Positions 23,682-32,729 of a DNA stretch of 41,815 bases are shown here, one piece after another (within the stretch, counting starts at the first letter, position 1; each line of letters begins with the position of its first letter). Below the pieces are notes generated by a model that was given only the letters and a program-made list of their open reading frames with translations, was not told the DNA's origin and made no database searches. This DNA is from Flemingiibacterium sp045634345 (GTDB lineage: Bacteria > Bacillota > Clostridia > Oscillospirales > CAG-272): NCBI GenBank assembly GCA_045634345.1, contig JAZRAB010000125.1:1-41815 (forward strand). The letters run 5' to 3'. Both the position numbers and the translations under genes were made by a program.

Positions 23682-24848
23682 ATGTCTGACGCTTATTTAT
23701 CACGCGGCGTATCCGCCACTAAGGACGAGGTTCACAGTGCAATATCAAAGCAGGACAAGGGCGTTTTCGCCGGTGCGTTCTGCAAAATAATTCCCGATCC
23801 CTGCGGTGATCCCGAATACTGTGCGGCAATGCACGCCGACGGAGCCGGTACAAAATCCTCGCTCGCATACATCAAATATAAGGAGACCGGAGATCTTTCC
23901 GCTTTCTATAATATTGCGCAGGATTCCGTTGTAATGAATCTTGACGACCTTCTTTGTATCGGTGCAACCGACGGATTTGTCCTCTCGAACACTATTGGAA
24001 GAAATGCTCACCGCGTGAATGGTGAGGCTATCAAAGCAGTAATCGACGGTTATACCGAGTTCTGCGAGATGCTTGGTAAATACGGTGTGGGCATAACCAT
24101 GTCGGGCGGCGAGACTGCCGATGTGGGCGATCTTGTATCTACACTAATCGTTGACTCAACATTCTTCGTAAGATTAAAGCGCAGTGATGTTATCGACTGC
24201 GATAATATAAAGCCCGGTGATGTTATCGTCGGTCTTGCATCTTACGGTAAGGCAAACTACGAAAAGGCTTACAACGCAGGTATGGGCTCAAACGGTCTTA
24301 CCGCGGCACGTCACCTTATGCTCTCACACGACTATGCGGCTAAATATCCGGAGACATATTCAAATACCATCGACAATTCCAAGGTTTACTGCGGAACATA
24401 CGGTGTAAATGACATTCTCCCCGGCACTGATGTATCCGTCGTTGACGCCATTCTCTCGCCTACACGTACATATGCGCCTATCATTAAGGAAATACTTGAC
24501 ACCAAGCGTTCCGCTGTTCACGGCATGATTCACTGTACCGGCGGCGGTCAGGCGAAGTGTAAGAATTTCGGATGCGGTATTCACTACATTAAGGATAACC
24601 TTTTTGATACTCCTCCGCTTTTTGCCGCAATCAAGAGGAACGCAGATATCGGCGATCGTGAGATGTATCAGGTCTTTAATATGGGACACAGAATGGAGCT
24701 TTATTGCTCGGCAGAGGATGCGCAGTTCATGATTGATACCGCGAAGAAGTTCGGTGTTGAGGCGAAGATCGTCGGACGCTGTGAGGCATCCGCTGACGGT
24801 AAAAATCACGTTACTATTATTGACGGCGGCAATACCTACGAATATTGA
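23682..24848 (+). CDS. purM: Phosphoribosylformylglycinamidine cyclo-ligase (AIR synthase), long divergent form
   Basis: Protein of 388 residues with AAAGGAG before the ATG. PurM fold: N-terminal ATP-binding half with HADGAGTKSSLAYIKY, then DSVVMNLDDLLCIGATDGFVLSN (metal/ATP-binding DD) and MSGGETADVGD. The C-terminal half has GLASYGKANYEKAYNAGMGSNGL and the conserved THYG-like HCTGGGQAKC. Longer than the usual 340-350 residue enzyme and closer to the divergent 385-390 residue form known from Bacteroidota-type genomes. It closes the imidazole ring (FGAM to AIR) in purine synthesis. No other pur gene is nearby, so regulation is probably separate; the 63-bp leader shows no purine riboswitch. 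Confidence 0.88.
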   Translation: MSDAYLSRGVSATKDEVHSAISKQDKGVFAGAFCKIIPDPCGDPEYCAAMHADGAGTKSSLAYIKYKETGDLSAFYNIAQDSVVMNLDDLLCIGATDGFVLSNTIGRNAHRVNGEAIKAVIDGYTEFCEMLGKYGVGITMSGGETADVGDLVSTLIVDSTFFVRLKRSDVIDCDNIKPGDVIVGLASYGKANYEKAYNAGMGSNGLTAARHLMLSHDYAAKYPETYSNTIDNSKVYCGTYGVNDILPGTDVSVVDAILSPTRTYAPIIKEILDTKRSAVHGMIHCTGGGQAKCKNFGCGIHYIKDNLFDTPPLFAAIKRNADIGDREMYQVFNMGHRMELYCSAEDAQFMIDTAKKFGVEAKIVGRCEASADGKNHVTIIDGGNTYEY

Positions 24849-24894
24849 TATATTGGAATTTCGTATAATCCAAGTATAGAAAGGATGCTTTGAA

Positions 24895-25830
24895 ATGCAA
24901 AAAAGAGTTCTTGTCGTAAGCTCCGCAAATATGGATTTTGTGATGAGAGTCGGAAGAATGCCCGAGGCAGGGCAGACCGTCATCGAGCGCCGCTCATATG
25001 ATTACGTACCTGGCGGGAAGGGCGCGAATGCCGCCGTCTCGCTTGCGAGACTCGGTGCAGACTGCGTTTTTTGCGCGAGACTTGGCAGCGATAATCACGC
25101 ACAGCGTTTGAAGACTCTCTATGAGGAAAGCGGAATTGATACTCGCTTTATAATAAACGACAGAAACACACCGACAGGACTTGCATCAATCATTGTGGAG
25201 GAAAACGGAAGCAACAGAATTATCGTTTATCCCGGCGCTAATGCGGCACTCACCCCCGATGATGTTGAGGATGCAATGACCTGCCTTCCCGATGCGGTAT
25301 TTTTGCAGTTTGAGATTCCTACAGATGCGGTTGTTGCGGCAACACAGTTTGCAAAAAAGAGAAACATTCCGGTTTTCCTCGATGCAGGCCCTGCAAGACG
25401 CAACTATCCGCTTGACCGCCTTGCTCCGCTTGAGGTGATATCTCCGAATGAAACAGAGACCTTTGCACTGACCGGAATCATGCCGAGCACTATCAATGAT
25501 TGTCTTCGTGCGGCGACGGTGCTGATGCAAAAGGTTGAAACAAAGTATGTGGTTATCAAGCTCGGCAGCAGAGGCGCGTATATCCACGACGGAAAATATT
25601 CACAGCTCGTTGCTGCGCATGAGGTAGAGGCTATCGATACCACCGGTGCAGGAGATGCATTCACGGCGGCTATGACGCTTGAATATCTGAGGAGCGGTGA
25701 TATTGTGCGTGCGGTGAAATACGCAACTGCGGTAGGCGCGATTGTTGTGGGTAGACTCGGCGCCTCAAGCTCGCTTCCGACCGCGGCACAGGTAGATGAA
25801 TTTATCCGCCAAAACGAAATTGTTTTGTGA
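24895..25830 (+). CDS. rbsK: Ribokinase (PfkB family)
   Basis: Protein of 311 residues with AAAGGA before the ATG. PfkB signature 1 is YVPGGKGANAAVSLARLG (about 38-55) and signature 2 is DTTGAGDAFTAAM (about 250-262, catalytic Asp in GAGD). SPNETETFALTG is the ribokinase-type motif mid-protein. It phosphorylates ribose at O5. No ribose transporter is adjacent, so other nucleoside or sugar substrates are possible. It is followed 8 bp later by ruvX, likely in one transcript. Confidence 0.88.
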   Translation: MQKRVLVVSSANMDFVMRVGRMPEAGQTVIERRSYDYVPGGKGANAAVSLARLGADCVFCARLGSDNHAQRLKTLYEESGIDTRFIINDRNTPTGLASIIVEENGSNRIIVYPGANAALTPDDVEDAMTCLPDAVFLQFEIPTDAVVAATQFAKKRNIPVFLDAGPARRNYPLDRLAPLEVISPNETETFALTGIMPSTINDCLRAATVLMQKVETKYVVIKLGSRGAYIHDGKYSQLVAAHEVEAIDTTGAGDAFTAAMTLEYLRSGDIVRAVKYATAVGAIVVGRLGASSSLPTAAQVDEFIRQNEIVL

Positions 25831-25838
25831 GGTAGACC

Positions 25839-26258
25839 GTGGCTGACAGAATTTTAGGAGTCGATTTCGGCGATACACGCACAGGACTCGCAGTGAGCGA
25901 TACTCTCGGCATGCTTGCAAACGGTATAGGTTATGTGAACTCTACGTATATGCCCAAGACCGTGGAGCTTGTGAGCGAAAAGGCGAAGGAGCATGGCGTA
26001 ACCCGTATAGTTGTCGGACTGCCGATTAATATGAACGGCACGCTCGGTCCGCGCGCGGAGCATGCGAAGGAATTTGCGGCACTGCTCGGCGAGGCAACCG
26101 GATTGCCGGTTGAGATGTTCGATGAGCGCTGCAGCACGATGGCGGCGCATCAGATACTGAATTTTACCGACACACGCGGAAAAAAACGCAAAGCGGCGGT
26201 TGATACGCTTTCGGCACAGATAATTCTTCAGAACTATCTTGACAGCCGCAGAAAGTAA
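25839..26258 (+). CDS. ruvX: Putative pre-16S rRNA nuclease / Holliday junction resolvase-like (YqgF)
   Basis: Protein of 139 residues from GTG 25839 with GAGGT upstream. RNase H-like fold: N-terminal RILGVDFGDTRTGLAVSD (catalytic Asp), central VTRIVVGLPINMNGTLG, FDERCSTMAAHQIL (catalytic Glu/Arg region) and the terminal AAVDTLSAQIILQNYL (third Asp). Family members process pre-16S rRNA 5' ends. Length is standard. It lies 8 bp after rbsK, an operon pairing without obvious functional logic. Confidence 0.93.
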   Translation: MADRILGVDFGDTRTGLAVSDTLGMLANGIGYVNSTYMPKTVELVSEKAKEHGVTRIVVGLPINMNGTLGPRAEHAKEFAALLGEATGLPVEMFDERCSTMAAHQILNFTDTRGKKRKAAVDTLSAQIILQNYLDSRRK

Positions 26259-26297
26259 AAAAACTCCCGAGGAACGGCAGATTTGCCGTTTCTCGGG
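26257..26297 (-). terminator. Terminator of the SGNH gene, shared with rbsK-ruvX
   Basis: CCCGAGGAACGGCA/TGCCGTTTCTCGGG (14 bp, one G-U, loop GATT). On the minus strand it is followed by seven T residues, so the leftward SGNH gene is its main user. Confidence 0.9.
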
Positions 26298-26306
26298 AAT
26301 AAGCAT

Positions 26307-27302
26307 TTATGTTGGTCCGTTATTTTTTGCGGAAGATGCGGTATTATCATATGCGTCGATGTTTACGGTATGTGTTCGGTAATAATCGGCAAGTATCTGA
26401 CATGAGGCACGGTTCAGATGTATTCCATCAGAGGAGTGAGCCGGATCAAGCGTTCCGTCCTCTAATGTGAACAGATCGCGCGGATCGAGCAGGAACAGCG
26501 ACTTTTCCTCTGCGAGCTTCATCAGATGCTCATTGAAAATGAAGCATTTTTCATTTGTTATACCGTATTCTGTGGTTTCCGAAGATTGTGTGGTTACAGG
26601 AAGTATAAGCTGAACGTAAATTGGCACGTCAGTAATCTCGCGTATGGAATCTATGAGCATTGAAAATGCAGAGATGAAGCCGCCAACTTCCCACCCAAGC
26701 TCGTTAAGACCGGTTGAGATATAAATAGCTTTGTAATTACCGAGCTCACGCTCCAACATATCGGCAAGCGTGTAGGACTGCATGTTACCGTCCTCGTCTG
26801 TCACTCGGATGAACTCTTTTGTATTGATAAGTCGGATGTTTAATCCCACCGACGAGAAATCGTAAGGTGACAGCTTGGTAAACATAAGGAGTCCCTTGGT
26901 ACGCGAATCTCCGATAAATACGGTATCGTTAAAATACTCATAGTCTACGGCAATACTCTCGGGTACCGCTTCCGAAAAGTAGTAAAGGATAGGCTCGTTG
27001 ATGACTATCGGTTCGCTTATACCCTCAGACGGAAGCTGTATTGTATCGCATGCCGCATATGTCGGGAGCGATGCATTATTATATTCATATGTGTAATTGC
27101 AGAACAGCAGCGAGACGAACATTATCATGGCGACACAAGCCGATGTGGCGGTGATTGCTTTTATTATAATGTCAAATGTTGAAACGGTGGTGTTTCCGTC
27201 GTTTTGTGCTTCTGCGCGAATGACTGCTTTGCCGCTGGTTTGAGCGGTATTTCTATTTACTGAAGCTATGGGACGTAGTTTTTCAATATGACGATTTTTC
27301 AA
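26307..27302 (-). CDS. Membrane-anchored SGNH/GDSL hydrolase
   Basis: Protein of 331 residues from TTG 27302 with AAGGGGGTGAT upstream. A cytoplasmic N-terminus (about 1-45), one membrane helix (about 48-70), then an extracellular domain. SGNH blocks: FIGDSRTKGLLMF (block I, nucleophile Ser), STGLNELGW (block III, with NE where many have ND) and DGIHLNRASCQ (block V, catalytic Asp-His). Typical activities are esterase or acetylhydrolase on cell-wall glycans or polysaccharides. No cell-envelope genes are adjacent. Substrate unknown. Confidence 0.85.
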   Translation of the reverse strand: MKNRHIEKLRPIASVNRNTAQTSGKAVIRAEAQNDGNTTVSTFDIIIKAITATSACVAMIMFVSLLFCNYTYEYNNASLPTYAACDTIQLPSEGISEPIVINEPILYYFSEAVPESIAVDYEYFNDTVFIGDSRTKGLLMFTKLSPYDFSSVGLNIRLINTKEFIRVTDEDGNMQSYTLADMLERELGNYKAIYISTGLNELGWEVGGFISAFSMLIDSIREITDVPIYVQLILPVTTQSSETTEYGITNEKCFIFNEHLMKLAEEKSLFLLDPRDLFTLEDGTLDPAHSSDGIHLNRASCQILADYYRTHTVNIDAYDNTASSAKNNGPT

Positions 27303-27349
27303 GCTATCACCCCCTTAATCGACGTTTTAAACAAATAAATCACATTTTT

Positions 27350-27378
27350 ATTATACCACAAACGATTTAAGGATGCAA
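27350..27378 (-). promoter_or_regulatory. Promoter of the SGNH hydrolase gene
   Basis: Minus strand TTGCAT (27378-27373), 17 bp, TATAAT (27355-27350). Confidence 0.75.
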
Positions 27379-27394
27379 TATTAAATTAAAAATT

Positions 27395-28024
27395 ATGAAA
27401 ATAAATTATCAGCTGTTACTCGAAAATGAGCTTGCGCGTATTGAACGCGAAAAGACGGTTCCCAGACTGCTTTTACACGCCTGCTGTGCGCCCTGCTCAA
27501 GCTATGTACTCGAATATCTTACCAAATATTTTGACATTACGGTGTATTTTTACAATCCCAATATCACAGATAACAATGAATATTTGAAGCGTGCAACCGA
27601 GCTTGAGCGGCTGATAACAATCATGCCGCATGACAGAAAGATAGAGCTGATTGTATGTGAGCACGCACCGACCCGCTTTTATGAGCTGTCGCGCGGACTC
27701 GAGGGCTTGCCCGAAGGCGGCATGCGCTGTTTTGCGTGCTATCGGGAGCGTCTTGAGGCGACTGCAAAATATATGGCAGAGCATGGTGGAGAGTATGATT
27801 ATTTTGCCACTACACTAACAGTCAGTCCACATAAAAATGCCGTAAAGCTAAATGAGATTGGCGCGGAGCTTGCCGAGACATACGGTATACGTTATCTGCC
27901 GTCCGATTTCAAAAAGCGCGAGGGATACAAGCGCTCGATTGAGCTTTCGCGTGAATATGGACTCTACCGTCAGGATTTTTGCGGATGTGAATTTTCGAGG
28001 GATTTTAAATATGGAAATTCTTGA
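27395..28024 (+). CDS. queH: Epoxyqueuosine reductase QueH
   Basis: Protein of 209 residues. The QueH (DUF208) cysteine pattern is intact: LLLHACCAPCSS (about 26-37), GMRCFACYRERL (about 109-120) and YRQDFCGCEFSRD near the C-terminus, giving the CC...CxxC...CxC ligands for a 4Fe-4S and an additional iron site. It carries out the last step of queuosine synthesis, reducing epoxyqueuosine in tRNA wobble positions, as the oxygen-sensitive counterpart of QueG. No clear ribosome binding site lies before ATG 27395; an AAGGA lies about 20 nt upstream. It overlaps the next gene by 14 nt. Confidence 0.93.
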   Translation: MKINYQLLLENELARIEREKTVPRLLLHACCAPCSSYVLEYLTKYFDITVYFYNPNITDNNEYLKRATELERLITIMPHDRKIELIVCEHAPTRFYELSRGLEGLPEGGMRCFACYRERLEATAKYMAEHGGEYDYFATTLTVSPHKNAVKLNEIGAELAETYGIRYLPSDFKKREGYKRSIELSREYGLYRQDFCGCEFSRDFKYGNS

Positions 28025-28712
28025 GCTTGTCTCGCTTGTATGCCGCGTTAAACGCTCTGCACGAAAAACTGTATGTATTCGCGTGAGAAAGGACGGCGAG
28101 GCGGAGATACTTGCCCCAATTGGTATATCGCTGAAAAAAATAAAAGAGCTGATGCTTCCGTATGCCGATAAAATATCGGTTCAATGTGACAGACAGAAGC
28201 TGCGGATTGCCGAGCGGGGAAAATTTTTTCTCGATTACGGTTCAAAGGTGCGTTTTCTCGGGCGTAATGTGGAGATATGTGATGCGAGTGGCCGCAATGT
28301 CGGGATAGACGGCGATACAGTTTATCTTCCGTCATTGCTTAGCCGTGAGGAAATACGGCAGAGTATGATAGATATATACAAGCGTGCCGCTAAGGAGTAT
28401 CTTACTAAAAGGACGGCAGAAATATCCCAAAAGACGGGGATTTTTCCGAGCGCTGTCAAGATAAATTCGGCGACCTCACATTGGGCGAGCATGTCACGCG
28501 GCAATTCGCTTAATTTTTCGTGGTTTTGCATCATGGCAGTTCCCGAGGCTGTTGATTATATTATTATCCACGAGCTTTGCCATATGAGAGAATTTAACCA
28601 TTCGCCGCGTTTTTGGAAGATGGTAAGCGCGTATTGCCCGGATTATAAAAAGCATAGGAAATACCTTAAAGAGCTATGGTGTCGGGTGTTGTCCGAAAAT
28701 TGGGAGAAATAA
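28011..28712 (+). CDS. YgjP-like zinc metallopeptidase (DUF45)
   Basis: Protein of 233 residues from ATG 28011, chosen because GAGGGAT lies just upstream inside the end of queH; the same frame is open earlier but overlaps queH. The C-terminal third has the zinc motif IIIHELCHMREFNHSPRFW (HExxH plus downstream His) preceded by SATSHWASMSRGNSLNFSW, both conserved in the M48-like YgjP family. The N-terminal part is a beta-rich domain (RKTVCIRVRKDGEAEILAP). Often found beside restriction or housekeeping genes; cellular substrate unknown. Confidence 0.88.
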   Translation: MEILELVSLVCRVKRSARKTVCIRVRKDGEAEILAPIGISLKKIKELMLPYADKISVQCDRQKLRIAERGKFFLDYGSKVRFLGRNVEICDASGRNVGIDGDTVYLPSLLSREEIRQSMIDIYKRAAKEYLTKRTAEISQKTGIFPSAVKINSATSHWASMSRGNSLNFSWFCIMAVPEAVDYIIIHELCHMREFNHSPRFWKMVSAYCPDYKKHRKYLKELWCRVLSENWEK

Positions 28713-28770
28713 TATTTTCAAATTTCATAAAAAATTATAATTTTCTCTTTATTTGTGTCGGACTATGTGA

Positions 28771-28821
28771 TATAATAGTATTGTAACTTGCAAATACTGC
28801 GCTGCGGCATTCCTATGCCGC
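28771..28821 (+). promoter_or_regulatory. -10 box and 5' leader hairpin of the VanY-type gene
   Basis: TATAAT at 28771-28776 with a poor -35, followed by GCGGCAT-TCCT-ATGCCGC (28804-28821), a perfect 7-bp hairpin that would lie about 25 nt into the transcript. It may stabilise the mRNA. Confidence 0.5.
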
Positions 28822-28847
28822 GTGCTTTGATTATAATAGAGGTTAAC

Positions 28848-30386
28848 ATGAACAACAATCGTCAGCCAAATAACGGCAGGGGCAATCCACCGCGTACCCC
28901 GCAACAAGGGAATACGCAAAATCGTTCCCCAAGGGGCACATCCCAACAAAATAGAGGAGCGGTCAGGAAGACTCCTCCGCGAGGTAATGCTGTAAATGCG
29001 ACACATTCGCAGTCATCTATGAGCAGGATCAAAAACCAAACGCCGACCAACCGACGCGCGACAAAACGTGAGGTCAAGCTGACTCCCGAGCAGATCGAGA
29101 TCAACAAGGTAAACCGTCAGAGGGAGAGGTACTATATAAAGAAACGCCGTTCCGCGGTGATAAAGACTTTTATTGCAAGATTTCTTTTGTTTCTCGTGGT
29201 ATTCGCGCTGATGGCAGGACTCTTTGCAGCACTGTTTTTCTTCAGTCTCAATCGTGCACCGTCGAATGACTCATCCAGATACAGTTATGTGATTGGCGAT
29301 GACAAATATTCGCTTCCAAATTCCACAGCGGTCAGAAATGGACGGGTTTATATCAGCTTTACCGATATCGCGCGCATGTGTGATCTTGCTGCGACAGGCT
29401 CAAGTGAGGATATGAAGTATGTTATCAAAGGCGACGAGGCGGAGACGATTCGTTTTGTCACTGATTCGCGCCTTGTTTATGTCAACGGTGTGGAGACAAG
29501 ACTCGGAGCGGAATGTTATTATGAGGATGGCGAGTTATATGTCCCTGTCGATTTTGTCAGCGCTTATTTTAAGGGAATCGACATCGAGGTGGATGAGCGT
29601 GCGCACAAGGTAACTGTTAAACGCATTATTACCAATCTTAATGAAAACGGTAAGCTTCCGCGCGGGGAAGAGGCTGTTTACGGTGAGCTTTCCTTTCTGC
29701 TTCAGTCACCGACAGGGCTTAAACCGCTTGACGAGGAAGCAGAAGCTATGGCGCAGCTTCCCGATCTCGGCTTTTTGACAAACCTTGTCGTTTATGAGGA
29801 TTACATGAATCCCGGTAATACCGATGAATTTTTGACACTTGTTAATCATGACAACAAACTTGGTTCCGATCATATTCCGCAGGATCTCAGAGCTGTTGCC
29901 GATACGCGCGATGACGGTCGTGAGACACAGATGCTTCGTGAGTATGCGGCAATGTCACTTGAGGCTATGTTCAGGGAGCTTCGTGCGGCAGGCTTTGAGG
30001 ATGTAAGCGTGACGAGTGCTTACAGAAGCTATAGTTATCAGGAATATCTCTTTAATTACTATACCGCGCAGGGCGGTATTGAATATGCTTCTACGGTTTC
30101 CATGCCCGCAGGCTCGAGCGAGCATCAGACCGGACTTTGTGTTGATATGCACAATCTTCCTGCTGCAAGCAAGGAATTTGCTAATGAGGATGCTTATAAG
30201 TGGTTAAAAGAGAATTGCTGGAAGTTCGGTTTCATTCTCCGTTATCCCGAGGATAAGACCGAAATTACGCGCATATCCTTTGAACCGTGGCACTACCGCT
30301 ATGTCGGACGGTATCATGCACAGAGAATATATCAGATGGATATGTGCCTCGAGGAGTATCTTGCCTATATTTCAAACGGGGGCTGA
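28848..30386 (+). CDS. VanY-type D-alanyl-D-alanine carboxypeptidase with N-terminal stalk
   Basis: Protein of 512 residues from ATG 28848 (AGAGG upstream). Residues 1-100 are a basic, Gln/Asn/Pro-rich cytoplasmic region. A membrane helix (about 119-143) follows, then a copper-amine-oxidase-like stalk domain (about 155-255; VYISFTDIARM, ELYVPVDFVSAYF), and the C-terminal M15 peptidase domain (about 350-505). Zinc ligands are visible in SSEHQTGLCVDMH (SxHxxGxxxD) and EPWHYRYVG. It would trim the terminal D-Ala of peptidoglycan stem peptides outside the membrane. No vanRS or ligase genes are present, so this is a cell-wall remodelling enzyme and gives no sign of a vancomycin resistance locus. 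Confidence 0.93.
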   Translation: MNNNRQPNNGRGNPPRTPQQGNTQNRSPRGTSQQNRGAVRKTPPRGNAVNATHSQSSMSRIKNQTPTNRRATKREVKLTPEQIEINKVNRQRERYYIKKRRSAVIKTFIARFLLFLVVFALMAGLFAALFFFSLNRAPSNDSSRYSYVIGDDKYSLPNSTAVRNGRVYISFTDIARMCDLAATGSSEDMKYVIKGDEAETIRFVTDSRLVYVNGVETRLGAECYYEDGELYVPVDFVSAYFKGIDIEVDERAHKVTVKRIITNLNENGKLPRGEEAVYGELSFLLQSPTGLKPLDEEAEAMAQLPDLGFLTNLVVYEDYMNPGNTDEFLTLVNHDNKLGSDHIPQDLRAVADTRDDGRETQMLREYAAMSLEAMFRELRAAGFEDVSVTSAYRSYSYQEYLFNYYTAQGGIEYASTVSMPAGSSEHQTGLCVDMHNLPAASKEFANEDAYKWLKENCWKFGFILRYPEDKTEITRISFEPWHYRYVGRYHAQRIYQMDMCLEEYLAYISNGG

Positions 30387-30438
30387 TTTCCCTAGGGGAA
30401 AATGAATTTTTGCTTGATTTACTTTGTTAAAATGTACA

Positions 30439-30471
30439 TGACAGCCGCGCTTTTTGTGAGCGCGGCTGTCA
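30439..30471 (+). terminator. Terminator-like hairpin after the VanY-type gene
   Basis: TGACAGCCGCGCT and its exact complement (13 bp) around TTTTGTG. The T-run is missing right after it; TTTTTT comes 12 nt later. A smaller TTTCCC-TAG-GGGAAA hairpin (30387-30401) lies upstream. Confidence 0.65.
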
Positions 30472-30507
30472 ACGCTTACGAAATTTTTTGTTGGGACCGC
30501 GTGCCAC

Positions 30508-30536
30508 TTGACAAAATGCGGTTTTTTTCATATAAT
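30508..30536 (+). promoter_or_regulatory. Consensus promoter of the aspartokinase operon
   Basis: TTGACA, exactly 17 bp, TATAAT, 55 bp before the start codon. The leader is too short for a lysine riboswitch. Confidence 0.92.
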
Positions 30537-30591
30537 ATAATATATGCTTTATTTTTGTCAATATAATTTATTATAGATAGAGGTTATTAAC

Positions 30592-31905
30592 GTGCTAAAA
30601 GTAGTAAAATTCGGCGGTAGCTCACTCGCGGATGCCGCACAGTTCAAAAAGGTTGCAGGTATTATAAAGGCGGAGAAAGAACGCCGTTATGTTGTTCCGT
30701 CCGCACCCGGTAAGCGCTTTAAAGAGGATACCAAGGTTACAGATATGCTCTATACCTGCTATGATATGGCGGCAAGAGGCGAGGATATCAATGAGTATTT
30801 TTCTCATATTGAGGAGCGTTATAACGGAATCATCGCCGAGCTTGGACTTGATTTCTCGCTTGACGAGGATTTTCATCTTATCAAAAATGCATTTATTCAT
30901 AAGGCAGGCCGTGACTTTGCGGCAAGCCGCGGTGAGTATCTTAACGGTAAGATACTTGCCCGTTATCTCGGGTTTGATTTTATAGATGCGGCAGAGGTTA
31001 TTTTCTTCAACGATAACGGGCTGTTCGATTCCGAGCGAACAAACTCGGTTCTCTCCGAGGTTCTTAAAAAGCATGAATACGCCGTTATTCCCGGATTTTA
31101 CGGCTCCATGCCTAACGATACCATTAAGACCTTCTCGCGCGGCGGCTCGGACATTACCGGCTCGATAGTCGCGCGTGCGGCAGAATGTGATGTTTACGAA
31201 AACTGGACTGATGTTGACGGTTTTCTTATGGCGGATCCGCGTATTATCGACTCTCCACGTGTTATCGGCGAGATCACCTACCGCGAGCTTCGTGAGCTTT
31301 CGTACATGGGCGCTACAGTACTTCACGAGGATGCGATTTTCCCCGTGCGTATTGCAGGTATTCCGATAAACATAAGAAACACCAACAATCCCGATGCCCA
31401 CGGCACATTCATCGTATCGTCGAGCGACAAATACGATACCGGAAATGTTATCACCGGTGTTGCAGGAAAGAAAGGCTTCTCGGTACTCACTATCGAAAAG
31501 GATATGATGAACGCAGAGGTTGGTTTTGGACGCCGTGTGCTTGAAGTGCTTGAGAATAACGGAGTGTGCTTCGAGCATCTGCCGTCAGGTATCGACAATA
31601 TGAGTATTGTCCTTAACACACATGAGATTGAGGGCAAGCGCGAGGCTATCAAGACCGGTATCTGCCGCAATGTCAATCCCGAGACGCTTGAAATTGAGGA
31701 CGGTCTTGCACTTGTTGCGGTCGTAGGACGCGCGATGGTTAAAGCAAAAGGAACTGCGGCACGTGTATTTAAGGCAATAAGCGGTGCCGGTATTAACATC
31801 CGTATGATCGACCAGGGATCAAGCGAGATCAGTATTATCGTCGGTGTAGAGGAAGCAGACTTTGAAGAAGCACTTCGCGCTATATATCAGGAATTTGTTT
31901 ATTAA
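30592..31905 (+). CDS. lysC: Aspartate kinase
   Basis: Protein of 437 residues from GTG 30592 with AGAGG upstream. Kinase domain: LKVVKFGGSSLAD (nucleotide-binding KFGGSS, residues about 5-10), RGGSDITGS and ENWTDVDGFLMADPR (aspartate/phosphate-binding). The C-terminal tandem ACT domains (about 300-437) include VGFGRRVLEVLENNGV and INIRMIDQGSSEISIIVGV, so feedback by lysine and/or threonine is expected. It makes aspartyl phosphate for lysine, threonine, methionine and diaminopimelate. Head of a three-gene unit with an amidohydrolase and an FkbM methyltransferase. Confidence 0.94.
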   Translation: MLKVVKFGGSSLADAAQFKKVAGIIKAEKERRYVVPSAPGKRFKEDTKVTDMLYTCYDMAARGEDINEYFSHIEERYNGIIAELGLDFSLDEDFHLIKNAFIHKAGRDFAASRGEYLNGKILARYLGFDFIDAAEVIFFNDNGLFDSERTNSVLSEVLKKHEYAVIPGFYGSMPNDTIKTFSRGGSDITGSIVARAAECDVYENWTDVDGFLMADPRIIDSPRVIGEITYRELRELSYMGATVLHEDAIFPVRIAGIPINIRNTNNPDAHGTFIVSSSDKYDTGNVITGVAGKKGFSVLTIEKDMMNAEVGFGRRVLEVLENNGVCFEHLPSGIDNMSIVLNTHEIEGKREAIKTGICRNVNPETLEIEDGLALVAVVGRAMVKAKGTAARVFKAISGAGINIRMIDQGSSEISIIVGVEEADFEEALRAIYQEFVY

Positions 31906-31922
31906 AAAAGAAGGCGAACAGG

Positions 31923-32729
31923 TTGTATAAAATATTCGATATCCATACCCATACCTATCCCGAGGCTATAGCAGAAAGAGCGGTAACAAGTCTTAACGCA
32001 TTCTATGAGTTTATTTGCGAGGGCAAAGGCACATATGCCGACCTTGAGGCTCACAGCCGCGCGAATAATGTTAAAGGTATGCTGCTTTTTTCCGTCGCAA
32101 CCAACGCCCATCAGGTGCAGAAGGTGAACGATTCGATTGCCGCGCTTGCGAAAAAATCGCGCGAGGACGGCTTTGAAACAGTTGGGTTCATGGGTATGCA
32201 TCAGGATTACCCCGATTTCGCCGCAGAGGTCGAGCGTGCGGAGTTGTTGGGACTTCGCGGAGTCAAGATACATCCCGATATCCAAGGTGTTGATATTGAC
32301 TCTCCCCGTATGATGGAGCTTTATGAGATCATCGAAGGGCGTATGCCGCTTTACCTTCATATGGGTGACAACCGTCCGCAATACCGCTTTTCTGAGCCGA
32401 AGAAGCTTGCAAAGGTGCTTGACAAGTTCCCGAAATTAGAGGTGGTAGCCGCACATCTTGGCGGATACAATACATGGGGTGAGGGGATAGAATATCTTGC
32501 CGGCAGACCGAACGTGTGGTATGACACGTCGAGCGCGGTGTGGTTTATGACTCCCGACTATGCAGGCGAGCTGATACATAAGCTCGGTACAGACCGAGTG
32601 ATGTTCGGTACGGATTATCCGGTTAAGAACACTGCGGGCGAGATCGAGCGCATTCTAAAGATAGACCTCACCGAAAAAGAGCGCGAGGATATTTTCTATA
32701 ATAATGCAAAGAGATTTTTAAAGATATGA
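31923..32729 (+). CDS. Amidohydrolase 2 family metal-dependent hydrolase
   Basis: Protein of 268 residues, start TTG 31923 (AAGGCGAACAGG just upstream). TIM-barrel metallohydrolase: YKIFDIHTHTYPE (HxH metal ligands), RGVKIHPDIQG, VAAHLGGYNTWGE (third His) and MFGTDYPV (Asp ligand). Family members hydrolyse or decarboxylate small molecules. It lies 17 bp after lysC and overlaps the next gene by 4 bp. The substrate cannot be told from sequence. Confidence 0.88.
   Translation: MYKIFDIHTHTYPEAIAERAVTSLNAFYEFICEGKGTYADLEAHSRANNVKGMLLFSVATNAHQVQKVNDSIAALAKKSREDGFETVGFMGMHQDYPDFAAEVERAELLGLRGVKIHPDIQGVDIDSPRMMELYEIIEGRMPLYLHMGDNRPQYRFSEPKKLAKVLDKFPKLEVVAAHLGGYNTWGEGIEYLAGRPNVWYDTSSAVWFMTPDYAGELIHKLGTDRVMFGTDYPVKNTAGEIERILKIDLTEKEREDIFYNNAKRFLKI

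Noticed and set aside
27852..28010. 53-codon N-terminal extension of the YgjP-like gene
   Set aside because: It overlaps queH in another frame, with no ribosome binding site and no family similarity; ATG 28011 follows GAGGGAT.
28848..30386. Vancomycin resistance locus
   Set aside because: Only a VanY-type carboxypeptidase is present, with no van ligase, VanX or vanRS genes; a cell-wall remodelling role is enough.
30537..30591. Lysine riboswitch upstream of lysC
   Set aside because: The promoter leaves only about 50 nt of leader, far too short for that riboswitch.
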